Notes under the pieces: generated by a model
Told to the model about the DNA's origin: nothing
What the model saw: the letters and a program-made list of their open reading frames with translations, nothing else
Databases searched by the model: none
Program-made: the position numbers and the translations under genes
In this document: positions 8,070 to 16,670 of the stretch, in pieces
Numbering within the stretch: the first letter of the stretch is position 1
Layout of the letters: the number at the start of each line of letters is the position of its first letter
DNA from: Bacillota bacterium
Lineage (GTDB): Bacteria > Bacillota > Bacilli > Paenibacillales > NBRC-103111
NCBI GenBank assembly: GCA_023386955.1
Contig: JAEWIS010000044.1
Coordinates: 372,001-436,000 of the forward strand
Direction of reading: 5' to 3'
DNA length: 64,000 nt

Positions 8070-9938
8070 ATGAATGGGCCAATGATCGTTACCCTGGCTA
8101 CACTTGCCGCCGCTTCCGCTCTGTTCATCTCCGGCAAAATCCGCGCCGATCTGGTTGCGGTTGCCGCTCTGATCGTACTGATGCTAGCCGGTGTCCTGAA
8201 GCCTGAAGAGGCGTTGGCCGGTTTTTCCAATTCTGTGGTTGTAATGATGATCGGGCTGTTCGTAGTAGGCGGTGGGATTTTTCGTACCGGGCTGGCCAAG
8301 CTGGTGAGCCGCAAGCTGCTCCAGCTGGCCGGAACCAATGAGACCAAGCTGCTGCTGATGGTGATGCTGGCTACAGCGTCCATCGGCGCATTCGTCAGCA
8401 ACACCGGTACGGTGGCGGTGATGATGCCGATTGTGGTAAGCCTGGCTTACAGCGCGGAAACCACACCGGGGCGGCTGTTGATGCCCTTGGCCTTCGCCAG
8501 CAGCCTAGGCGGTATGCTCACCTCCATCGGTACACCGCCCAATCTGGTGATTCAAGAGGCATTGAAGGCAGGCGGCTACGGGGAGCTGAAGTTCTTTTCC
8601 TTTGCGCCTACCGGAGCGATCTGCCTGGTGACGGGGATTCTGGCGATGCTTTACCTGCGGCGGTTCCTTCCCAAAAACGAAGGTGGTGCAGCGTCCAAGT
8701 CGCGGAAGCGATCGGCAGGTGAGCTGGAGAATGAGTACCGCCTGTCCGAGCATCTCCTCCGGGTCCAGGTGAAGAAGGATTCTCCTCTTCTGGACAAAAC
8801 ACTGCTGGAGCTGCGGATACCGGCGCGTTTTCAGCTTACGGTTATTGAGATCCGCCGTAAGATATCGGCGCGCAATCAGTTTTTTAAGACCATCAACCAG
8901 GAGGTGGCCGGTCCGGAGAGCATCATCCAGGAGGCGGATGTCCTGTATGTGCTTGGCCCCCGGGAGGATGTGTCGGCGTTCGCGGAGGAATACGGGCTTG
9001 TGGTGTTGGACTCCGGGGAGCCGGAGATTTCCGGCGGAAGCCAAGGCGGCGGCGCTTACGCCACCAGCGATATGGGGCTGGCGGAGGTGATGCTTACGCC
9101 CAAGTCCCGGCTTATCGGCAAGCTGGTGAAGGAATCCGGCTTCCGGGAGAAATACCGGCTGAATGTGCTGGGCATCCAGCGGAAGGACCAATACATCCTC
9201 CATCAGGTGAAGGAGGAAAAGATGCGCTTCGGCGATGCGCTGCTGGTACAGGGCACATGGGAGGACATTGCCCTTCTGGCTTCGACGGCCTCCGAGGTGA
9301 TTGTGGTGGGTCAGCCCCTGGAGGAATCCCGCAAAATCACCATGGACCGCAAGGCGCCCATTGCAGCAGGCATTCTGCTGCTGCTGATTATCCTGCTGGT
9401 GACGGAGTGGGTGCCTGCGGTGACGGCGGTGATGATTGCCGCGGTGCTCACCGTAGCCCTGGGATGTATCCGCGGGATGGAGGAGGCATACCGGGCCATC
9501 AACTGGGAGAGCATCGTCCTCATCGGCGGCATGATCCCTATGTCCACGGCTATTGAAAAAACAGGAGCGGCGGAGCTGTTGTCCAGTGGTTTAGTGAACA
9601 GTCTGGGCCAGTTCGGGCCGATGGCTCTTTTGGCGGGGGTGTACATCACCACCTCCATTCTGACCATGTTCATCAGCAATACTGCGTGTGCTGTGCTGCT
9701 GGCGCCTATTGCCCTGGCCGCGGCCACCCAGTTCGGGGCGAATCCCCACGCGTATCTGTTCGCCGTATCCATCGGGGCCAGCATGTGCTTCGCTTCCCCC
9801 TTCTCCACACCGCCCAATGCACTGGTAATGTCGGCGGGCCGCTACAAGTTCAGCCACTACCTGAAGGTAGGGCTGCCCTTGCAAATTCTCATGGGCATCG
9901 TGATGATTATTGCGCTGCCGCTGATTTATCCGTTCTAG
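8070..9938 (+). CDS. SLC13-family permease with two RCK_C (TrkA-C) domains
   Basis: A 622-residue integral membrane transporter. Both halves are hydrophobic (about residues 1-195 and 425-622) and carry the SNT/PPN-type motifs of divalent anion:sodium symporters: FVSNTGTVAVMMP, SIGTPPNLVIQ, FISNTACAVLLAP and FSTPPNALVMS. The centre holds two TrkA-C-like regulatory domains (about 220-315 and 340-430). Family members move sulfate, dicarboxylates or citrate; substrate not decidable here. It starts 10 bp after tyrS and may be partly cotranscribed. A terminator follows. Confidence 0.9.
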   Translation: MNGPMIVTLATLAAASALFISGKIRADLVAVAALIVLMLAGVLKPEEALAGFSNSVVVMMIGLFVVGGGIFRTGLAKLVSRKLLQLAGTNETKLLLMVMLATASIGAFVSNTGTVAVMMPIVVSLAYSAETTPGRLLMPLAFASSLGGMLTSIGTPPNLVIQEALKAGGYGELKFFSFAPTGAICLVTGILAMLYLRRFLPKNEGGAASKSRKRSAGELENEYRLSEHLLRVQVKKDSPLLDKTLLELRIPARFQLTVIEIRRKISARNQFFKTINQEVAGPESIIQEADVLYVLGPREDVSAFAEEYGLVVLDSGEPEISGGSQGGGAYATSDMGLAEVMLTPKSRLIGKLVKESGFREKYRLNVLGIQRKDQYILHQVKEEKMRFGDALLVQGTWEDIALLASTASEVIVVGQPLEESRKITMDRKAPIAAGILLLLIILLVTEWVPAVTAVMIAAVLTVALGCIRGMEEAYRAINWESIVLIGGMIPMSTAIEKTGAAELLSSGLVNSLGQFGPMALLAGVYITTSILTMFISNTACAVLLAPIALAAATQFGANPHAYLFAVSIGASMCFASPFSTPPNALVMSAGRYKFSHYLKVGLPLQILMGIVMIIALPLIYPF

Positions 9939-9970
9939 GTCTGTTTGCAAATGTTTGCAAATCCACGACA

Positions 9971-9998
9971 GGCGTCCCTTCCGGGGACGTCTTTTTTT
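9971..9998 (+). terminator. Terminator after the SLC13 permease
   Basis: GGCGTCCC and GGGGACGTC form the stem, followed by seven T residues. Confidence 0.85.
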
Positions 9999-10096
9999 GC
10001 GAGGGTGGACGAGAGGGAGGAGGCTTGGAGGAGGGCGGTGTTTCGGAAGCGGAGACTCTATTGTAACGATTTAATGCTCGGCGTGTGAGAGGATCA

Positions 10097-10187
10097 GGTA
10101 GAGTCTGGTGTGGGAAGAAAAGTAGAGTCTAGTATCGGGGGGAAGTACAGTCCGGCGTCAGGTTAACCAAGTAGACTTTGGCATCGG
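10097..10187. repeat. Short direct-repeat array, AGTAGAGTCTGG family
   Basis: Four direct copies of about 18 bp starting at 10097, 10121, 10144 and 10170 (consensus AGTAGAGTCTGGTGTCGG), spaced 24, 23 and 26 bp, roughly half the 50-bp period of the neighbouring arrays. All point the same way. No gene is present in this stretch between the permease terminator and the coat-like gene at 10770. Confidence 0.7.
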
Positions 10188-10242
10188 GAAACTCAAATGA
10201 GGCCCGGCTCCGGTGTACAAATCGCTGCCCGGTGTCGAGACA

Positions 10243-10422
10243 AAATGCAAAAGTGCATTTATTTTGGAAGGGTGGCGTCAAATGGAGGGCCTATCCTGCA
10301 AAAGTGCAGTTATTTGGAGTATAAAGGCCTTCTGAGGTCAGTTGGGCAGGAAATAACTGCACATTTGCATTTGGAGGGTAGGAGAGCCCGAGAATGGGAG
10401 AAAATAACTGCACTTTTGCATT
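10243..10422. repeat. Intergenic grid array, TGCAAAAGTGCA family, locus 1
   Basis: Two forward copies of TGCAAAAGTGCA followed by (G/T)TTATTT start at 10246 and 10297. Two reverse copies (TGCACATTTGCA, TGCACTTTTGCA preceded by AAATAAC) start at 10358 and 10409. Spacing is 51 bp within each pair and 72 bp from the start of the second forward to the end of the first reverse copy. The spacers between copies are not alike. The same layout recurs at 47903-48087. The rest of the gap, to 10769, shows no convincing gene. Confidence 0.88.
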
Positions 10423-10769
10423 CCAGTATCAGCCAACTATTATCGCACCAATCATCTGCCTCTCGGAAAAAACGATTGCTACAGCAAATCGAACCATCGC
10501 CACATTGTTCATGTTCGGCGGCTGGCGGTCTGGAGTCACCGCACACGGCTGCTCCGGCATCAACGTCCGCTCCGGTCACAGGCAACTCTCCGGCGGGATT
10601 TTCAAGTCATACCATGCTATGAACCCCATGGAGTACAAGGACAAATTTGCCTCAAGCTCAGTGGGCTGGCAGGACTTTTAGCGCAGAACGGGCGGTACTC
10701 TTGGGTACCATGTCCAGTTCGTTTCACCCTCCCCATCCATATACTTAAGTGGAGGAAGGAGGTGGGAAC

Positions 10770-11135
10770 ATGGCTAATTTGATTTTACCCCGTCAACCTC
10801 TTGTATCGTACACCCTGTATAATTACTTTATGACCGCTCCTGCCGGAGGCATCGCCCTGGCGGCGAATACCGCCTCTCAAATCGGGCCGGACACCGCAGG
10901 ATTTTCCTGGGCGGACAATACAGGCGCAGCGGTCACCGAATTTGCGGTTGACCCCAGTACACCTGCTGTAGGCCATCAGTATGGCATTGAGTTTTATGTC
11001 GAAGGGCAGCTGCAACAAAGAAACCTGGTTACGACGGTAACCAACGAAGCGCTGGCACTGACATCCGCCACCGCAGGCACTATACCGGAAGGGTCACGTG
11101 TTACGTTAACGATTCTCGATTTCACCGTTTCGTAA
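10770..11135 (+). CDS. Small beta-rich protein, possibly DUF4183-related spore-coat component
   Basis: A 121-residue protein without a signal peptide or membrane segment. The central stretch HQYGIEFYVEGQLQQRNLVTTV, then LALTSATAGTIPEGSRVTLTI, has the pattern of the DUF4183 fold (F-V-G-LQ, L-LT, IP-G--V-L-I) but lacks its clearest signatures, so the family call is tentative. ATG 10770 is preceded by GGAAGGAGGTGGGAAC. It converges with an evident DUF4183 gene, overlapping its 3' end by 14 bp. DUF4183 genes in Bacillus relatives often sit among spore-surface genes. Confidence 0.6.
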   Translation: MANLILPRQPLVSYTLYNYFMTAPAGGIALAANTASQIGPDTAGFSWADNTGAAVTEFAVDPSTPAVGHQYGIEFYVEGQLQQRNLVTTVTNEALALTSATAGTIPEGSRVTLTILDFTVS

Positions 11136-11559
11136 TCCGCTTCCGTTTTTTGCAGCAGCAAAGCTTCTTTTTCCTCCGGCAGGACTTCGGGGAAGAAGAA
11201 GCTTTTTTCTTGGCTGAACGCGGTGCGGGTTGGGATGGAGATGGGGGATAAACGGCGATAAATTCTGCGATGATATTGGCCCCCGCCGGCGGAAGGGTGG
11301 AGGTGCGGAAACGAAGACGGCCCGCCCGCAGCCGGTAGGTGAGCGGCGATTGCAGGATGCCATCCACATAAACATGCGCATAGGAGTAGGAGTGAGGGGA
11401 GGGGAGGCGGCTGCGGAAACCGGGAGCGGCATCCTTTATGCGAAACTCCCGCTTTCCGCCGGTGCTCCGGGCGTAATAAAAGGTCACCGCGGCGCGAAGC
11501 GGCAGACGTTTGGACAACACCTGCTTTAGCTTCCGGCGCTTCGGTTTACATATGGCCAT
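11122..11559 (-). CDS. DUF4183-domain protein with lysine/arginine/cysteine-rich tail
   Basis: A 145-residue protein. Residues 24-103 match DUF4183: TFYYARSTGGKREFRI, then YAHVYVDGILQSPLTYRL, LRFRTSTLPPAGANIIAEF and IAVY. The last 40 residues are extremely basic with a CCC cluster (RRKKKLCCCKKRKR), which could bind nucleic acid or crosslink by disulfides. Start ATG 11559 follows GAAGGAGGGAGCATC. The biochemical role of DUF4183 is unknown; it is common in spore-formers. The 3' end of this gene contains the terminator of the convergent gene. Confidence 0.78.
   Translation of the reverse strand: MAICKPKRRKLKQVLSKRLPLRAAVTFYYARSTGGKREFRIKDAAPGFRSRLPSPHSYSYAHVYVDGILQSPLTYRLRAGRLRFRTSTLPPAGANIIAEFIAVYPPSPSQPAPRSAKKKASSSPKSCRRKKKLCCCKKRKRITKR
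11160..11208 (+). terminator. Terminator of the 10770 gene, lying inside the opposite gene's coding sequence
   Basis: AAGCTTCTTTTTCC pairs with GGGGAAGAAGAAGCTT followed by a T-run. On the plus strand it ends transcription of the gene at 10770. On the minus strand the same bases encode part of the basic tail of the DUF4183 protein. Confidence 0.7.
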
Positions 11560-11685
11560 GATGCTCCCTCCTTCCGTTTCCCGATCAGATGTCTCCCATA
11601 ATAGTTAATGAGCACAAACCCGTTTTCGATACCGTGGTAAAGGCCTATCTTGCCCGGAGTCTAGATGGTGGCAGCTTCATTTCGC

Positions 11686-11873
11686 CGTAAAGGACCCAGA
11701 CGCCGCTATTCAGCAAAAAACCGGCGTTTTGCACTTTTTACGGATACACGATCCGTTAATAGGTGTAAAACAGCCGGTTTTGAGGTCGAACTGTTGCAAA
11801 TAAGGTCCCCTGCGTCCGCCAAATTGGTGAAAGGTAGGTTTGGAGGCGAATAGCGGAACGTGGGTCCGTTAAG
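11686..11873. repeat. Intergenic grid array, TAACGG family, locus 2
   Basis: Two forward units with cores at 11688 (TAAAGG) and 11738 (TTACGG), and two reverse units with CCG at 11816 and 11866. Spacing is exactly 50 bp within each pair. A full unit is about 33 bp: core, variable middle, CCGCTATT, then a GCnnAAA tail. The copies are more diverged here than elsewhere. The array fills the 325-bp gap between the DUF4183 gene start and the YdjG-like gene stop; no gene is seen in it. Confidence 0.7.
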
Positions 11874-11884
11874 TGTTCATTTCC

Positions 11885-12556
11885 TTAACTGATGATGCTG
11901 TCGCAATACTCACATTTAGTTGTTTCGCCTTCCATAATGGTTGTGCTGGCCCCGCAGCCGTGGCACTCAATCGTTTTAGGCTTGGGCGCACGGGAGGGAT
12001 CTCCTTTATTCTCAGGCTTGTTTGTTTGAGGGTGGCTAACCATTCCAGCCCACTTATTATCTAGTCTTATGATTTGATTGCCATGGATTTCAATACCGGA
12101 CAGAAGGTTGTTGTGAATCATATGCTTTAACTCATTTCTTACAACCAACGGCCGATGCCCGGTAGCCTGCGCCATTTCCTCTATGAATTTAATACTGTTT
12201 TGTGTGATGAGTTCACGATAATGATTGTAACGCTCATTTATTTTGTTGGATTTATTACTCGCAACCCCAAACATGATCATAGATGGCAGGAAAGTGATGG
12301 CACATACGAATATTATGAGGACTGGATCGCGTTCCATGGAAACAGCAACTGCGAACAACAATGAAAGTACAAAGAGAAGAAACACAGCCATCAGTTTTAA
12401 ATCACTGATCTTTTTATGCGGATAATGGCGATGCTTTATGATCCGGTATAACATAAAAAAGGGAAAGAGGTAAGGGAAAAATACACATAAAAGAATCATT
12501 ATACCGTTTCTCACAGAAAGATCTTCTTCATAATCATCTGCAATCACTGAAGCCAT
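11885..12556 (-). CDS. Membrane protein with C-terminal zinc ribbon, YdjG-like position
   Basis: A 223-residue protein. Three membrane segments lie at about residues 18-40, 52-71 and 76-96, followed by a winged-helix-like region (FIEEMAQATGHRPLVVRNELKHM) and a C-terminal zinc ribbon with CHGC and CEYC knuckles. Start ATG 12556 follows AGAGGAGGGCCGCA. It is the last gene of an operon with the membrane protein at 12579 and the SPFH protein at 13334. This resembles Bacillus subtilis ydjG-ydjH-ydjI, whose products recruit the stress protein PspA to the membrane. Orthology to YdjG is inferred from context more than from sequence. Confidence 0.7.
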   Translation of the reverse strand: MASVIADDYEEDLSVRNGIMILLCVFFPYLFPFFMLYRIIKHRHYPHKKISDLKLMAVFLLFVLSLLFAVAVSMERDPVLIIFVCAITFLPSMIMFGVASNKSNKINERYNHYRELITQNSIKFIEEMAQATGHRPLVVRNELKHMIHNNLLSGIEIHGNQIIRLDNKWAGMVSHPQTNKPENKGDPSRAPKPKTIECHGCGASTTIMEGETTKCEYCDSIIS

Positions 12557-12578
12557 TGCGGCCCTCCTCTAATCCTCT

Positions 12579-13319
12579 TTATTTCAACGACAACAGCCGG
12601 CTGTTCCGTTTGGCTAGGCCGCCCATAATATCGTCTAGCAGCTGCCGTGCCAGCTCTCCGTTGCCGGAGTCGCCTTTGCGCCACAAGTGTAGACACTTCT
12701 CCAGCTCCCGGATTTGCCAGAGCAAGTTTTCCTCGATGGAAATGAGAGAAGCATGTGTGACAGGATCACTGAAACGAGCCTTTTCTGAAGCTTGCTCCAG
12801 GAGACGGAGCACAGGGTCCCCTTTTACAGATGGCCAAGCCGCCGCTTCCATACGAAGTGCCTGGAGGGACTGCTGGATTTGTGCAAAAACGGATGCGGTT
12901 CCAGTGCTGGTCGAATCCTGATTTTCCGTGTACCCTTTATAGCGATTAGCTACAATCAGTGCCGCGGTTAATAGAATAGTAGTGATGCCATGTAGAAGCA
13001 GATAGGACACAAAAGAAACTTTAAATAATCCCCAAAACAGAATTATGTAGATGAGGAGCAATGTAGCATACCCCACAATAATAGTAAAAGGCAGCAATAT
13101 GGCAGGAGCCTGTCTTGTTCTGCGGCGGTTCTGCACCACTTGGTTTACATAGAAAAAAGCTGCAGCTTCGGACAGAATGAATCCGCTGAGAGATACTCCC
13201 CAATATCCGGAGAAGGAGGCTTGAAGTCCGATCCAGAAGAATATAAGGGCAGTGATTAGCAGGGATAGAAGAAATAATAAAGGAATGGTCAAACTGCCGA
13301 GCTGGCGGTATTGTTTCAC
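12579..13319 (-). CDS. Four-helix membrane protein, YdjH-like
   Basis: A 246-residue protein with four membrane segments within residues 1-140 and a cytoplasmic helical C-terminal half (SVFAQIQQSLQALRMEAAAW...), probably coiled coil. The GTG at 13319 is preferred because AGGGAGGTCATATCC sits before it; the GTG at 13337 overlaps the stop of the upstream gene and has no ribosome binding site of its own. It is the middle gene of the ydjI-ydjH-ydjG-like operon. In B. subtilis YdjH is a membrane partner of the SPFH protein YdjI. Function here is inferred from that arrangement. Confidence 0.72.
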   Translation of the reverse strand: MKQYRQLGSLTIPLLFLLSLLITALIFFWIGLQASFSGYWGVSLSGFILSEAAAFFYVNQVVQNRRRTRQAPAILLPFTIIVGYATLLLIYIILFWGLFKVSFVSYLLLHGITTILLTAALIVANRYKGYTENQDSTSTGTASVFAQIQQSLQALRMEAAAWPSVKGDPVLRLLEQASEKARFSDPVTHASLISIEENLLWQIRELEKCLHLWRKGDSGNGELARQLLDDIMGGLAKRNSRLLSLK

Positions 13320-13333
13320 GGATATGACCTCCC

Positions 13334-14623
13334 TCACAGCAGCTTATGGCCGCATTCAAAGCAGAATTTTTGACCGGGTTTTACCTCATTCTTGCATTGC
13401 CCACAGGTTAGAATCATGCTGGTTCCGCATTCCGGGCAGAATTTCGCATCCTTGGTAACGGTATGGCCGCATTTCGTACAGGATTTCCCAAAATCGGCCC
13501 CGCATTTGGCGCAGACCTCAGCATCTGCGAGATTATCGGCTTTGCATGCAGGGCAGGGATGATAGGGGTCTCCGCAGTGAGCGCAGAATTTGGAGCCCGG
13601 TAATACTGGCTTGCTGCAGTTGTGGCAAAGGATCTCTTCTTGTTGCTTGGCACTCTCCCGCATGGAGCACCCGCAGGATTTGCAGAAGTTGAAATCCGCA
13701 GGGTTGACATCCTTGCACTGCGGACAAACGCGGTGCGGACCGGCGGCATGGAGCTGGCCGGCCACTTGAGGCATAACGCTGCCCACGGCTGTACCCAGAC
13801 CCGAACCCAAACCGAGGCCGATTCCCGCATTCATAAAAGCAGATTGGGTGCCTTCGTTTTTGGCAGCCTGCTCCAGTGTGTCAAACGCCCGGGCTTGCTG
13901 ATAATTAAACCCGAGTATTTCCATCTCCGCTTTTTTGGTGAGAGCTTCCTTCAGACGTTTGGTGGTAGGGTCGTTATCTGGCAGATTGATAGATTCGATA
14001 TTCAGATTCACCAGGCGAAGCCCTGCATCTGCAAATGCAGGAGCCACCCGTTCTTCAACGTGGCGTGAGATTTCGGAGATATAGGCGTGTATGTCCAGGA
14101 TACTGATTTTTTTGTGCAGCAAAAAGGAAGAGATCAGTTCCTTGATGTTCATCATCAGGATGCCTCTGAAGTAATTGTACAACGTATCCTGATTAAATAC
14201 CGGCATGGTCCCGATAAGACGGGTCATGAACATCCGGGAGTCAGCAATTTCTACGGAAAGCTGCCCGAAGGCCCGAACGGACATCATCAGCTGATACTTG
14301 GGCTCTTGCAGTTGAATGGGCGCTGATGTCCCCCATTTGATGTCCATGGAGCGAAGCTTGTTTATATACCAAACCTCGGCAGTAAAAGGTGATTTGCCGC
14401 CGAAGGGAAGATTGACAATGTTGGAGAGCACGGGAATATTCTCTGTAGATAAGGTATGCCGGCCTGGCCCGAACAGGTCCAAGGCTTGGCCTCCCTTAAA
14501 CAGTAAGGCTTCCTGTGACTCGTTGACAATAAGCTGAGTCCATGTACCTAACTCTTGGTGGGGATACTTCCAGACCAATACGTCCGGGGGGCCGTCGTAT
14601 TTTAATACGCGGATGATGGCCAT
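13334..14623 (-). CDS. SPFH-domain protein with five zinc ribbons, YdjI-like
   Basis: A 429-residue protein. Residues 1-290 form an SPFH/band-7 domain of the virion-core-like type (MAIIRVLKYDGPPDVLVWKY start, LFGPGRHTL). Residues 300-429 hold five consecutive CxxC zinc ribbons, from CPQC to CFEC. B. subtilis YdjI has the SPFH part and localises with flotillin-like domains, acting with YdjG and YdjH in PspA recruitment. Start ATG 14623 follows GAGAGGAGAACACAC; the 45 upstream codons are rejected. First gene of a three-gene operon. No pspA gene is linked in this window. Confidence 0.87.
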   Translation of the reverse strand: MAIIRVLKYDGPPDVLVWKYPHQELGTWTQLIVNESQEALLFKGGQALDLFGPGRHTLSTENIPVLSNIVNLPFGGKSPFTAEVWYINKLRSMDIKWGTSAPIQLQEPKYQLMMSVRAFGQLSVEIADSRMFMTRLIGTMPVFNQDTLYNYFRGILMMNIKELISSFLLHKKISILDIHAYISEISRHVEERVAPAFADAGLRLVNLNIESINLPDNDPTTKRLKEALTKKAEMEILGFNYQQARAFDTLEQAAKNEGTQSAFMNAGIGLGLGSGLGTAVGSVMPQVAGQLHAAGPHRVCPQCKDVNPADFNFCKSCGCSMRESAKQQEEILCHNCSKPVLPGSKFCAHCGDPYHPCPACKADNLADAEVCAKCGADFGKSCTKCGHTVTKDAKFCPECGTSMILTCGQCKNEVKPGQKFCFECGHKLL

Positions 14624-14723
14624 GTGTGTTCTCCTCTCAAAACTGGCAGTACGCAGTATGTAAATTAATTCCGGTATAGGTATTCGACAAAACCCTCCAA
14701 ATCCCTGCCAGTATCCTTCACTC

Positions 14724-15656
14724 CTATTCCAAGGATTTCCCGCCGGGATGCCCGGCATCCTGAACGGGTTCGATGGGGTAATACAGGTCGCATTCGCAAT
14801 ACTGCCTGCTGCACCGGGTGTAGTCGATGCGTTCGAAGCTGAAGATTTCCTTCAGCTTCATCTGTACGGTAGGCATCCAGACCTCGAACACCTGATGCCA
14901 GATATCCTTTAGGGTCAACGCGGAAATCTTCTCAGGGTGATGCTGGCCGATATAAGTAAAGACACCGTAACGGTGAGCCTTGATCTCCCGCTTAAGCATA
15001 TCTGCCGGGATAATGCTTGCAGCGTCGACGGCAAGTGAGGGCATATAATAGGTATAATCGGCTGCTGGCTCAGGCATACGGGTTAAGCCGATGTAAACAT
15101 CCTTTTGTAAGGGATGCTGAATCCGCTTCCGGTGGTGCAGGAAAAAGTCCACTCCCAGCTTGTTGGAGGTTTGGTTCAGGTGGTTATCCCGGATATCCAC
15201 TCTGTGCTCTCGGCCTGCCACCACAAAAGCGGGTAAAACGGCTGTGCTGCGGTAGAACATGATCCCCTCTGAGGCACGCCGCAGAAAATCCCCGTTGAAG
15301 CGGTCCAGAACCTGGAGAGGAACGGGGCGGTTCCGCCACTGGGCCGGGGTTACGCCGAACTCATTCTTGAACACACGGCCGTAGGTCCGCTGGCAGCCGA
15401 AGGAGTATCTCCAGGAGATGTACTCCAACGGTTTCCGGCCCTCGAGCAGATCCCCCAGAGAGAGGGCAATCCTTCTTCTTCGCACATATTCCATCAGTCC
15501 GGTTCCCGTGGTGCCTTTCCATACCCGCAGCAGATGGAATTTCGATACACATACATGGTCGGAGATGACATCCAGGCAAAGGGATTCATCCAACAAATGC
15601 TTTTCCACAAATTCTGTTGTTTCATGGATAATATCGAGCAAGTGACACTCCATCAT
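14724..15656 (-). CDS. AraC-family regulator with C-terminal effector-binding domain
   Basis: A 310-residue regulator. The N-terminal 110 residues form an AraC domain (DVISDHVCVSKFHLLRVWKG as first HTH, ISWRYSFGCQRTYGRVFKNE as second). The rest is a GyrI-like ligand domain ending CECDLYYPIEP. It is more distant from the two AraC paralogues at 3.4 and 5.6 kb than they are from each other. The Met pair at 15656/15653 is the likeliest start; the frame extends to a GTG at 15728 without a ribosome binding site. Divergent from the APH-type kinase, which could be its target. Confidence 0.82.
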   Translation of the reverse strand: MMECHLLDIIHETTEFVEKHLLDESLCLDVISDHVCVSKFHLLRVWKGTTGTGLMEYVRRRRIALSLGDLLEGRKPLEYISWRYSFGCQRTYGRVFKNEFGVTPAQWRNRPVPLQVLDRFNGDFLRRASEGIMFYRSTAVLPAFVVAGREHRVDIRDNHLNQTSNKLGVDFFLHHRKRIQHPLQKDVYIGLTRMPEPAADYTYYMPSLAVDAASIIPADMLKREIKAHRYGVFTYIGQHHPEKISALTLKDIWHQVFEVWMPTVQMKLKEIFSFERIDYTRCSRQYCECDLYYPIEPVQDAGHPGGKSLE

Positions 15657-15782
15657 GCCGCTCTTGGCCCCCAACCTGCGCAATTTCTGTCCGTTTTTCC
15701 AGATATGGATGTAGTATGATGGTACCACATTTTCTTAAATAGGGGAACAACTGTTTCTATATGAATGCGGGCGGAGGATAAA

Positions 15783-16667
15783 ATGTGGCCAATTGATCCA
15801 TTGGACGGAATGCGCAGCAGTATCCAGAAGAGATTTCCGCAAGCCCGGCTTTCTTCACTTCCAGGCGGCGGGACAAATACCTGTTTCATGCTTAACGATA
15901 ACGGCTTGCGGACAGTAGTGAAGGTGGCAATGGTTTCTGAAGCCGGCGCTTCCGTAGAAAAAGCATGTATTGGTCAGTTGTATGGCTCAGGTTATGCACC
16001 GCGGTTGTTTGGAAGCTTTAGGGTTGAGAAGCGGACTGCGCTGCATATGGAGTTTGTGGAAGGCAGAATAATGCTCGAGCGAATTATAGAATACAGCCTC
16101 AAGGGGGAGGTTCAGGACATTCTGCCGCTGTTTACTGAATTGGGAGAGGTTCTTGCGGGGCTTCATCATCTTCCTGTTGAACGGGAAGGACTGGAGGAGG
16201 GCTGGACAATTCCAGAAATTCAGCTTAGTCTCCCCGATCCCCAGATCTGTATTGAACCCGCACTGACGAAACGCTCTGAAGAGCTGGTTGGCCGGTTAGA
16301 GAGAATCAACCCCAGGCAGGTATTGCTCCACGGCGACTATGGCTATCATAATCTATTGATCCGGGATAACGGAGCCTGCTGTCTTCTGGATTGGGAGCTT
16401 GCGGGCTTTGGTCATCCCGGAATGGATATCGGGAATGTATTGTTTTGGACTCATTTGCATTTCCCGGAAATCGCCGGAAGCTGTATCAGGGAGTTTCGGA
16501 AGGGATACGGGGCCGGAGAGGGGAATGATTCAGCTGACCTCCTCCATGCATTTGTGATTCTCCAGTTGTGGAGGATGATCGCGCTGGTACGTCCGGATTT
16601 TAAGGAATCCGTGAAAAAGGAATGGAACCGACGCCTTGCCTGGGCGCTGGACCATTCCTTCTTGTAG
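15783..16667 (+). CDS. Aminoglycoside phosphotransferase-family (APH) kinase
   Basis: A 294-residue protein with the eukaryotic-like kinase fold. Brenner's motif is LLHGDYGYHNLLI (about residues 182-194), with catalytic Asp and metal-binding Asn, followed by LLDWELAGFGHPGMDIGN for Mg-ATP binding. An N-terminal GGGTNTCFML strand fits the nucleotide loop. The family includes antibiotic kinases, homoserine and choline kinases, so resistance is only one possibility. ATG 15783 is chosen over the upstream ATG because GGCGGAGGAT precedes it. Converges on the purA-like gene with 3 bp between stops. Confidence 0.83.
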   Translation: MWPIDPLDGMRSSIQKRFPQARLSSLPGGGTNTCFMLNDNGLRTVVKVAMVSEAGASVEKACIGQLYGSGYAPRLFGSFRVEKRTALHMEFVEGRIMLERIIEYSLKGEVQDILPLFTELGEVLAGLHHLPVEREGLEEGWTIPEIQLSLPDPQICIEPALTKRSEELVGRLERINPRQVLLHGDYGYHNLLIRDNGACCLLDWELAGFGHPGMDIGNVLFWTHLHFPEIAGSCIREFRKGYGAGEGNDSADLLHAFVILQLWRMIALVRPDFKESVKKEWNRRLAWALDHSFL

Positions 16668-16670
16668 CGT

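Noticed and set aside
9944..9962. Tandem TTTGCAAA palindromes after the permease, and TGTTTGCAAACA at 28664
   Set aside because: Short and AT-rich; only three copies with no consistent position relative to promoters, so no role can be supported.
10243..10422. CRISPR array
   Set aside because: Repeats are short, near-palindromic, only four, and two of them are inverted. No cas gene is in the window.
10197..10681. Overlapping open frames (for example one reading MQKCIYF...LQKCSYLEY) as possible small genes
   Set aside because: They are translations of the TGCAAAAGTGCA array. The Met-Gln-Lys-Cys pattern comes from the repeat, there is no proper ribosome binding site, and the frames exist on both strands.
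15743..15757. LexA-like box GAACAACTGTTT upstream of the APH-type kinase
   Set aside because: Two positions break the consensus and symmetry is lost, in contrast to the site at 33776.
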